Shown here: positions 1-4,922 of the stretch, in pieces
How the letters are laid out: each line of letters opens with the position of its first letter
Numbering within the stretch: position 1 is the stretch's first letter
The notes under the pieces: generated by a model
Seen by the model: the letters and a program-made list of their open reading frames with translations, nothing else
Told to the model about the DNA's origin: nothing
The model's database searches: none
Assembly: GCA_900544385.1 (NCBI GenBank)
Contig: UQVD01000091.1
Location: 1 to 7,755 of the forward strand
Direction: 5' to 3'
From: an uncultured Collinsella sp.
GTDB taxonomy: Bacteria > Actinomycetota > Coriobacteriia > Coriobacteriales > Coriobacteriaceae
Length of the DNA: 7,755 nucleotides
Translations under genes and position numbers: made by a program

Positions 1-46
1 TACACACTGCATATCGTCGGCAGCGTCAGATGTGTATAAGAGACAG
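1..46 (+). other. Untrimmed Illumina Nextera adapter (sequencing artefact)
   Basis: This stretch is synthetic, not genomic. Bases 1-5 match the 3' end of the P5 flow-cell primer, bases 6-13 (ACTGCATA) match the Nextera i5 index S506, and bases 14-46 are the complete Nextera read-1 transposase adapter. The adapter ends in the 19-bp Tn5 mosaic end AGATGTGTATAAGAGACAG at 28-46. The order P5-index-adapter is exactly that of a library molecule. Genomic sequence therefore starts at base 47 and nothing upstream of it should be annotated. The adapter adds false codons to ORFs on both strands. Confidence 0.98.
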
Positions 47-424
47 GTCTTGATGCGTGTCGATACGCAGGTGATCGGCGCGCTCCTTGGCAAAGGCAAA
101 CATCGCAGCCGCGATACCGTGCACGGTGCCGTCGGATGCCACGCGGTGCAGCACGGCGTACGGAGTGTCGCTATGCCATTGACCGTCCTCAATTACGTCA
201 TAGCACTCGTCCGGACCCGGTAAAAAGGCAAACGTCGCCACCACGCGACCGTCGACTTCGCACACATAGCTGCCACCAGCGGCGATATCGGCTGCCAGCT
301 GCTCGGCAGAAGGCGTGCCCTCGGGCCACTGCGTGGCGTTGCCATGCGCGCGCATAAAGGCGCGGGCCGCGTCATAGATAGCCATGACGGCGGGAATGTC
401 GGTATCGAGGGTTTTTCTGATCAT
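47..424 (-). CDS. GNAT-family N-acetyltransferase, C-terminus missing
   Basis: This is probably a cytoplasmic acetyl-CoA-dependent N-acetyltransferase of unknown substrate. The visible 126 residues start MIRKTLDTDIPAVMAIYDAA, a typical GNAT first strand and helix. A central strand follows (SYVCEVDGRVVATFAFLPG, about 52-70), then the acetyl-CoA-binding region (HRVASDGTVHGIAAAMFAFA, about 93-112), and LRIDTHQD at the end. In this family RIDTH is usually followed by DNxxMQ and a final strand-helix-strand, so roughly 30-40 residues are lost. Naive translation runs on into the adapter as LSLIHI-stop, which is false; Asp126 is the last real residue. The ATG at 424 is preferred, with a GAGGT ribosome site at 434-438; a GTG at 427 is the alternative. 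It is divergent from the zinc-ribbon gene. Confidence 0.85.
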
Positions 425-446
425 CACGCGGCGACCTCACGTTTAT

Positions 447-476
447 TGGTATCACTTTGATTGGGCAATGATACCA
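447..476. promoter_or_regulatory. Inverted repeat in a divergent intergenic region, possible operator
   Basis: The half-sites TGGTATCA (447-454) and TGATACCA (469-476) are perfect 8-bp inverted repeats separated by 14 bp. Their equivalent positions lie 22 bp apart, about two helical turns, so a dimeric regulator could contact both on one face. The element sits between the divergent GNAT and zinc-ribbon genes, where it could control either. No good -10/-35 pair was found around it, and the binding protein is unknown. Function is inferred only from symmetry and position. Confidence 0.4.
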
Positions 477-501
477 GCGTTTGGAGAGGGGCACGAAGCA
501 G

Positions 502-798
502 ATGGGGAGCAAAAAGCGAGCCGCTTGGTCAAAAGCCAAAAGCGAGTTTTTAGGCGCTGCCACGGGCGGCGATATGAGCGACCTGTTTGCGCGCGAGAAT
601 GAGCGCCGCGACGCCCTGGACGCCGAGCGCGATGAAGCCTGGCGCTACAAGTCGTGCGAACGCAAAAACCGTTACGACACGCGCGCCGAGGCCGAGGCCG
701 TTATGGCCGACTGCGAAAACCGCGGGCGGCGTGGTTTGGCCTGCTACAAATGCGAATACTGCGGCGGCTGGCACCTGACGTCGCATCCTTGGAAATAG
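502..798 (+). CDS. Small zinc-ribbon-like protein, function unknown
   Basis: The product is a 98-residue hydrophilic, charged protein. The N-terminal half is lysine- and arginine-rich (MGSKKRAAWSKAKSEF) and then helical and acidic (about 30-50). The C-terminal half contains Cys52, Cys71 and a tight cluster C81-x2-C84-x2-C87-x3-H91, within CYKCEYCGGWHLTSHPWK. The YxCxxCGGWHLTS ending recurs in many small bacterial and phage proteins, and the spaced Cys/His residues suggest one bound zinc. It may bind nucleic acid, but that is a guess. The ATG at 502 is chosen because a GGAGAGGGG stretch lies at 482-490, slightly far upstream; TTG at 481 lacks a ribosome site and ATG at 574 is a possible shorter start. 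It is convergent with rsmJ, with no clear terminator in the 48-bp gap. Confidence 0.75.
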   Translation: MGSKKRAAWSKAKSEFLGAATGGDMSDLFARENERRDALDAERDEAWRYKSCERKNRYDTRAEAEAVMADCENRGRRGLACYKCEYCGGWHLTSHPWK

Positions 799-846
799 GC
801 CTCGCATCGGCACGGCACTGACGGAGCGCCAACCATCGCGCGCAAG

Positions 847-1551
847 CTACGGGCGCGGCGGCACCAAAACATCGTAACGAACGGCCTTGCCCGCAAGTTG
901 ATAGCTCGGCTTAACTCCGGCAAGCAGCGGGCCCTTCACCGGCCGCTTGATAACGACCTTGCGCGGATGCACAGCAAGCGCCGCCTCGACCAGCGATTCC
1001 TCATCGGCACACGGCTGTTCCAAATGGTGCAGGAGTTGGAACTTCTTTTTCACCGCCGCACTCTTGGTGCGCTCGGGAAACATGGGATCCAGATACACCG
1101 CGTCGGGAGCGGCGAGCTCGCCCTGCCCGATCAGCTCAGCTGTATGGCGAAGGCCGGCAATGCTGTCCTCGCCCGCATGAAGGCGCATGCGAGCCACGGC
1201 AGCCGCAAGCGCCGGATCATCTGCCGCGCGATCCAGGGCATCCTTGAGGAGCGCCGCGATCACGCAATCCTGCTCATACAGATCGACGGTAAAGCCCGCG
1301 GCCGCCAACAGCAGCGAATCCTCGCCAAAGCCTGCCGTGGCATCAATCGCCCATGGGCTCTCGATGCCTTTTGTGCGCGCAGCCTTTACCAGCAGCTCTT
1401 GCTGCAGACGGCCTTGCTTGAGTCGTGGCAGCATGCGGGCAAAATCGGCACGCAGCTCCATCGCGCCGTCGGTGAGCGTGAGGCCCTCGGACTTCCGCAC
1501 GAGCTCGAGCCCCGCGGCCCGAGCAACAGAAAAGGGATCGACGACGCCCAT
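847..1551 (-). CDS. rsmJ: 16S rRNA (guanine1516-N2)-methyltransferase RsmJ
   Basis: A class I S-adenosylmethionine-dependent methyltransferase that in E. coli methylates N2 of G1516 in 16S rRNA of the small subunit. The 234-residue product carries the family hallmarks. The SAM-binding motif I is AIDATAGFGEDSLLLAAAG (68-86), followed by an acidic strand end (DLYEQD, 90-95). The catalytic region is VYLDPMFPERTKSAAVKKK (152-170), where the LDPMFP and KSAxVKK signatures are nearly diagnostic for RsmJ. It closes with VVIKRP (199-204) and YDVLVPP. Length is slightly below the E. coli enzyme (250). The ATG at 1551 is chosen because AAGGAG (1557-1562) lies five bases upstream; the upstream GTG at 1557 would overlap that site. 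It is 64 bp downstream of a co-directional membrane microprotein gene and may share its transcript. Confidence 0.9.
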   Translation of the reverse strand: MGVVDPFSVARAAGLELVRKSEGLTLTDGAMELRADFARMLPRLKQGRLQQELLVKAARTKGIESPWAIDATAGFGEDSLLLAAAGFTVDLYEQDCVIAALLKDALDRAADDPALAAAVARMRLHAGEDSIAGLRHTAELIGQGELAAPDAVYLDPMFPERTKSAAVKKKFQLLHHLEQPCADEESLVEAALAVHPRKVVIKRPVKGPLLAGVKPSYQLAGKAVRYDVLVPPRP

Positions 1552-1615
1552 GGACACTCCTTAACAAGCAAAACGAATACGCGGGGCGCCGTTTATGCCA
1601 GCACCCAACCGTCCG

Positions 1616-1759
1616 CTATTGTCCCACATGCGACATGGCCCACAGCATCGCAATGCAAAGCACCGCCATCAATCCCGTGCACACGGCAGCGATCACAGAA
1701 TCGCCCATGCGCCTTCCCAACGACCGCGGCTCACGCACTTGCCCTGTTCCGTACATCAT
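1616..1759 (-). CDS. Single-helix membrane microprotein, function unknown
   Basis: A 47-residue protein beginning MMYGTGQVREPRSLGRRMGD, with one predicted transmembrane helix at about 21-45 (SVIAAVCTGLMAVLCIAMLWAM). The basic residues before the helix (R9, R12, R16, R17) suggest, by the positive-inside rule, a cytoplasmic N-terminus. The case for a real gene is a near-perfect ribosome site, AAGGAGG at 1764-1770, four bases from the ATG at 1759 and seven from the next ATG at 1756. The open frame extends upstream to 1825, but that start has no such site. It precedes rsmJ on the same strand and is divergent from the four-helix membrane protein gene. I recognise no family. It could be a small regulator or subunit of a membrane complex, but nothing in the sequence says which. 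Confidence 0.6.
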   Translation of the reverse strand: MMYGTGQVREPRSLGRRMGDSVIAAVCTGLMAVLCIAMLWAMSHVGQ

Positions 1760-1852
1760 GGCTCCTCCTTGAGACCAGCTCCTTGTTACGGCCTCATCAT
1801 CGCAGCGCCGCACATGGGCTGCCATCGATTTGGCTTACGTCCAGCTTTCCTT

Positions 1853-1892
1853 TTTGAAAGGTTGGACCGTACAGGCAAGAGACGCTTTCAAA
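1853..1892. promoter_or_regulatory. Spaced inverted repeat in a divergent intergenic region
   Basis: TTTGAAAG (1853-1860) and CTTTCAAA (1885-1892) are perfect 8-bp inverted repeats separated by 24 bp, giving 32 bp between equivalent positions, or about three helical turns. They lie between the divergent microprotein (minus) and four-helix membrane protein (plus) genes, just upstream of a candidate -10 box at 1915. The arms are A/T-rich and the following bases are not a U-tract, so a paired operator is more likely than a terminator. The regulator is unknown. Confidence 0.35.
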
Positions 1893-1914
1893 CGCATGCA
1901 TCGTCCCGTTGAAC

Positions 1915-1920
1915 TACAAT
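1915..1920 (+). promoter_or_regulatory. Candidate -10 box (TACAAT) for the four-helix membrane protein gene
   Basis: TACAAT matches the sigma-70 -10 consensus at five of six positions and lies 68 bases before the ATG at 1989, implying a leader of about 60 bases. No good -35 hexamer stands 16-18 bases upstream. The same hexamer occurs before ung (6898-6903). Confidence 0.35.
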
Positions 1921-1988
1921 GTGCTTCACGATATGTGCCGTAACCTGGGCGCGACAGATTCTCCGCGCCCGCATCGAAAGGACCAGCT

Positions 1989-2390
1989 ATGAGCGCTGCT
2001 CGCAAGACACTCAAAATCCTTGCCCTGATTTATTTTGTTCTGGGCATCGCCAGCCTCGTCATCGGAATTGCCGGCATTGTTACCGGCAATTTTGGATCCG
2101 CTTACGGATCGAACGCCACACTCGCCGCTGTTGTGGTGATTGTTAAGGGCCTCGTCGACCTTGCCGCAGGCGTCGCCGGTATCAAGGGCGCCAACAAGCC
2201 TTCGCAGGTAGACGGCGCATTTAAGCTCGGTATCGTTGCCGCGGCAGCCACGCTCCTCCAAGCCGTGCTCACGCTTCCCGCACTCGGCGGCAGCTCCGTC
2301 AATATAATCGCCTTTGTCATCGTGGTCTACGACCTGTTCTTTGTTCAGCAGGCACACGCCGTTAAGGCCGAGAACAAGGACCGCCTGTAA
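1989..2390 (+). CDS. Four-helix integral membrane protein, function unknown
   Basis: A 133-residue, very hydrophobic protein with four predicted transmembrane helices at about 9-32, 44-66, 77-97 and 104-120. Short loops and a charged tail (KAENKDRL) follow. The pattern looks like two helical hairpins: each half has a Gly/Ala-rich helix, and the second ends in GVAGIKGANKPSQ. It has no catalytic or transport signature I can name. The start is supported by GAAAGGA (1976-1982), six bases before the ATG. A strong terminator follows 38 bases after the stop, so it is probably transcribed alone. The divergent neighbour also encodes a membrane protein, across an inverted repeat. It looks like a lineage-specific small membrane protein; function cannot be inferred. 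Confidence 0.8.
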   Translation: MSAARKTLKILALIYFVLGIASLVIGIAGIVTGNFGSAYGSNATLAAVVVIVKGLVDLAAGVAGIKGANKPSQVDGAFKLGIVAAAATLLQAVLTLPALGGSSVNIIAFVIVVYDLFFVQQAHAVKAENKDRL

Positions 2391-2428
2391 GCGCCCGCTT
2401 CTCATAACCTCTGCAGCCAAGCAACTAA

Positions 2429-2470
2429 AAAGGGCCGATCGCGCATCTCCGCGGTCGGCCCTTTACGTTT
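2429..2470 (+). terminator. Rho-independent terminator, probably bidirectional
   Basis: AAAGGGCCGA (2429-2438) pairs perfectly with TCGGCCCTTT (2455-2464). The stem continues inward with TCGCG against CGCGG (one G-U pair), giving about 15 pairs closed by the loop CATCTC (2444-2449). T-rich TTTACGTTT follows on the plus strand and an A-run precedes it (2427-2431), so it can also end minus-strand transcripts. It lies between the convergent four-helix membrane protein gene and rlmA. Confidence 0.9.
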
Positions 2471-2480
2471 GCCCAGACAA

Positions 2481-2517
2481 AACCTACCAAAACAAACCTG
2501 TCCCTTTTTGGCAGGTT
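2481..2517 (-). repeat. Hairpin repeat at the 3' end of rlmA
   Basis: AACCTACCAAAA (2481-2492) faces TTTTGGCAGGTT (2506-2517), pairing at 11 of 12 positions with a 13-base loop. The one plus-strand mismatch (A against C) becomes a G-U pair in minus-strand RNA, so the hairpin is fully paired only in rlmA messenger RNA. An overlapping alternative stem joins AACCTG (2495-2500) to CAGGTT (2512-2517). It begins right after the rlmA stop codon. Likely roles are an mRNA 3'-end stabiliser or weak terminator, or one copy of a dispersed intergenic repeat. Confidence 0.55.
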
Positions 2518-2518
2518 G

Positions 2519-3334
2519 TTAGCTGTGGCGGTACTCGGCGATGATGAAGTCGATGTCGGTTTGAAGGGTGTCCAAGTTTGCCAGGCGCTCTTTATCGGCA
2601 GGGCGCGTGCGGTAGTAGTACGGCGTCATCTGGAACACCGCCTCGATGTCGGCCTGGGTTTGGAGCGTAATGTTCGCAGACACCCGCCGCGTTCCGACCA
2701 ACTCGAGCTCGGTGGTCTTCGGCAGCTTCTCATCGTTAAGGTACGGCGTGTCGTAGAGTACCTCCTTGAGCCCAAACAGATGACGGGCACCCGGCACCAC
2801 GGTGTAGAGCGAGCCCTCTGGCGCCAGCACGCGAGAAAACTCACGCTCGTTAAAGGGAGCAAAGAGCTCGGTCACCATATCGAAGGTGCCATCGGCCACG
2901 GGGATGTCCTTCATGTTGGCCACGAAGTAGGTCGCATCGCCGCGCTTGGCGGCAAGGCGCACCATCTCTTTGCCCAGGTCAAAGCCGTAAGCATTCACGC
3001 CCGGCACCGCACCCATGGCGCTGGTGTAATAGCCCTCGCCACAGCAAATATCGAGCAACGTCATGGGGCAGTTCGTAGACGCGGCACGTCCAGACACCCG
3101 CTCGCGCACCAGCTCGACCATCGCATCGCGCAACGGCGCATAGTAACCGCGGTTCAGAAAGTCGCGACGGCTGCGTGCCTGCGACTTGGGATCGCCCATG
3201 GAGTCGCCGCTCTTGGACGAGCGCAGGAGATATAGATAGCCCTCGCGCGCACGGTCAAACCGGTGCCCACCCGCGCATGCAGCACCGCGTTCGTCATCCA
3301 CCAGCGGCTCATGGCAAACGGGACACAACAACAT
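2519..3334 (-). CDS. rlmA: 23S rRNA (guanine-N1)-methyltransferase, RlmA family
   Basis: It methylates N1 of a guanine in helix 35 of 23S rRNA using S-adenosylmethionine. The E. coli type (RlmA-I) modifies G745; the Gram-positive type (RlmA-II/TlrB) modifies G748, next to the macrolide site in the peptide tunnel. The 271-residue product opens with the family's zinc finger, C4-x2-C7, C20 and H24. Then come FDRAREGYLYLL (26-37), SAM motif I LLDICCGEGYYT (93-104), the PGARHLFGLKEVLY segment (181-194) and QMTPYYYRTRP (235-245), all aligning with E. coli RlmA (269 residues). The first Gly of motif I (usually DIGCGEG) is Cys97. AAGGAG (3340-3345) lies five bases before the ATG. G748 specificity is inferred from the Gram-positive context, not seen. 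Confidence 0.92.
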   Translation of the reverse strand: MLLCPVCHEPLVDDERGAACAGGHRFDRAREGYLYLLRSSKSGDSMGDPKSQARSRRDFLNRGYYAPLRDAMVELVRERVSGRAASTNCPMTLLDICCGEGYYTSAMGAVPGVNAYGFDLGKEMVRLAAKRGDATYFVANMKDIPVADGTFDMVTELFAPFNEREFSRVLAPEGSLYTVVPGARHLFGLKEVLYDTPYLNDEKLPKTTELELVGTRRVSANITLQTQADIEAVFQMTPYYYRTRPADKERLANLDTLQTDIDFIIAEYRHS

Positions 3335-3369
3335 GGCAACTCCTTAGCGCGAACAACACAACGCCCACC

Positions 3370-3398
3370 ATTGTCGCACGCCTTCCCCGCCTAGTCAT
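3370..3398 (-). promoter_or_regulatory. Candidate rlmA promoter, with its -35 inside a repeat arm
   Basis: On the minus strand ATGACT (3393-3398) matches the TTGACA -35 at four positions. After a 17-bp spacer GACAAT (3370-3375) matches the -10 at four positions. The -10 is 35 bases from the rlmA ATG, the same distance as the candidate ung -10 from its start. The -35 box lies within the left arm of the 20-bp inverted repeat, so the repeat may have shaped this promoter. Confidence 0.4.
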
Positions 3399-3448
3399 TG
3401 GGGACGTTCTTGAATGAGTAATCGTTTTAGAACGTCCCCAATGACTAG
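3391..3448. repeat. Perfect 20-bp inverted repeat, REP/MITE-like
   Basis: CTAGTCATTGGGGACGTTCT (3391-3410) and its exact reverse complement (3429-3448) flank an 18-base loop (3411-3428). A perfect 20-bp dyad cannot arise by chance in a window this size. No T-run follows either arm, so it is not a standard terminator. It fills most of the 178-bp gap between the divergent rlmA and MATE genes. A long hairpin with GGGGAC/GTCCCC cores, outside genes, is typical of dispersed repeats of the REP or miniature transposon kind. It is transcribed only if the MATE promoter lies upstream of it. Confidence 0.85.
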
Positions 3449-3512
3449 TCGATTAGGAGTATCATCGTCTGCGCAAATAAGCACAAAAGAGCATATTAGA
3501 GATTGAGAGCAT

Positions 3513-4895
3513 ATGGCTGACACCGTATCTAAGCACATTGACATGACCACCGGCTCGCTGTGGCGCAATATTCCCCTGTTCGCCTTCCCCGTGGCCGCCA
3601 CGAGCATCTTGGAGCAGCTGTCGAACCTCATCGCCACGGTCATCATCGGTAATTTCTCGGGCGACCAGGGAACCCTCGCCATGGCGGCGGTCGGCTCCAA
3701 TGTTCCGCTTACCAGTCTTATGCTCAACCTGTTTATTGGCATGTCGCTTGGCTCCAACGTGGTCATCGCCAACGCTATCGGCCGCAACGATCAGAACATG
3801 GTCAAACGCGCCGTCCATACTTCGATTTTAATGGCGCTCGTGGGCTTTGTCGTCATTGCGCTGGGCGAGATCTTTGCCGAGCCCATGCTCGCCGCGCTCA
3901 ATGTTCCCGCCGAAACCATGCCGCTCGCTTCGCTCTACCTGCGCGTCTTTTTGCTCAGCATGCCCTCGATCTTGCTCTACAACTTTGAGGCCGCGATCTT
4001 CCGCTCCGTCGGCATCACCCGCATGCCGCTGCAGGCACTTGCCGTGTCCACCGTCCTCAACATTGGCCTGGATCTCATCTTTGTCCCCATACTCCACTGG
4101 GGCGTCGCGGGCGTCGCCATCGCCACCGCTATCGCCTACACTGTCAGCGCCGCCACGCTCTTTATCCGCCTGCTCAAGACCGACTCCGTCGTCCGCGTCA
4201 CCCCGCGCGACCTGGCTATCGACCCCGTCGCCCTCAAGCGCATCGTCAAGATCGGCCTGCCCGCCGGCATCCAGAGCGCCGTCTTTGCCGTCGCCAACAT
4301 CATCATCCAGTCTGCTATCAACAGCCTGGGCACCGAGGTCATGGCGGCATCGAGCGCCGCTATGAGCTTGGAGTACGTATGCTACAACCTGCTCAACAGC
4401 TTTAGCCAGGCTTGCACCACCTTTGTAGGACAAAACCACGGTGCCCGCCAGATCGACCGCTGCACCAAAACGCTCAAGGTCTGCCTGGTCGAAGGCGGTA
4501 TCGTTGCACTCACCACGATCATCGTTATTGTCGGCCTGGGACGCGAGATCTTGTCGCTGTTCAACAGCGATCCCAACATCGTCTCGATCGGCTATATCCG
4601 CGTGTGTTCGATCTTCCCGGCGTACGCCTTTAGCATGTTCTACGAAAACATGTCCGGCTACCTGCGCGGCTTTGGTATCTCGCTCACGCCCGCCCTCATC
4701 ACCATGATCTGCGTCTGCGGCATCCGCTTCTATTGGGTGTTCTGCGTGTTCCCGCACTTCCGCACCTTTGCTAACATCATGATGGTCTACCCCATCAGCC
4801 TGGGCACCACGGCGTTCTTTATGGTCGTGGTGGTACTACTTTGCCACCCGGCACGCACCTATCGCGCCACCCAAGCCAAAGCGACAGCCCGCTAA
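3513..4895 (+). CDS. MATE-family multidrug/toxin efflux transporter
   Basis: An inner-membrane antiporter expected to export cationic drugs or metabolites in exchange for sodium or protons. The 460 residues match the usual MATE length and form two six-helix bundles. The N-half begins GSLWRNIPLFAFPVAATSILEQLSN (14-38), typical of the first helix. It contains the family segment LNIGLDLIFVPILHWGVAGVAIATAIAY (182-209). The C-half begins IVKIGLPAGIQSAVFAVANI (244-263) and has VGQNHGA (305-311), the MATE GQNxGA signature. Substrate cannot be read from sequence; NorM-like or DinF-like subfamily is unresolved. The ribosome site is weak (GAGAG at 3505-3509, close to the ATG), but no better start exists. 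It is divergent from rlmA across the inverted repeat and convergent with the LysR gene, whose stop lies 27 bp away. Confidence 0.92.
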   Translation: MADTVSKHIDMTTGSLWRNIPLFAFPVAATSILEQLSNLIATVIIGNFSGDQGTLAMAAVGSNVPLTSLMLNLFIGMSLGSNVVIANAIGRNDQNMVKRAVHTSILMALVGFVVIALGEIFAEPMLAALNVPAETMPLASLYLRVFLLSMPSILLYNFEAAIFRSVGITRMPLQALAVSTVLNIGLDLIFVPILHWGVAGVAIATAIAYTVSAATLFIRLLKTDSVVRVTPRDLAIDPVALKRIVKIGLPAGIQSAVFAVANIIIQSAINSLGTEVMAASSAAMSLEYVCYNLLNSFSQACTTFVGQNHGARQIDRCTKTLKVCLVEGGIVALTTIIVIVGLGREILSLFNSDPNIVSIGYIRVCSIFPAYAFSMFYENMSGYLRGFGISLTPALITMICVCGIRFYWVFCVFPHFRTFANIMMVYPISLGTTAFFMVVVVLLCHPARTYRATQAKATAR

Positions 4896-4922
4896 ACACC
4901 GCACTCAAAGCCACGCCAGTCA

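Noticed and set aside
32..223. Plus-strand ORF beginning MYKRQ
   Set aside because: Its start lies inside the Nextera mosaic end, it opposes the GNAT gene, and it has no ribosome site.
799..846. Terminator between the convergent zinc-ribbon and rsmJ genes
   Set aside because: Only short GC-rich matches of three to four bases are present, with no stable stem or T-run.
898..1857. A 319-codon plus-strand ORF across rsmJ and the microprotein
   Set aside because: It is antisense to a clear RsmJ gene, has no recognisable domain and no ribosome site; long antisense frames are common in GC-rich DNA.
3828..4757. A 309-codon minus-strand ORF opposite the MATE gene
   Set aside because: Its composition (many Asp, Gly, His, Ala) is the mirror of a hydrophobic membrane gene, with no domain.
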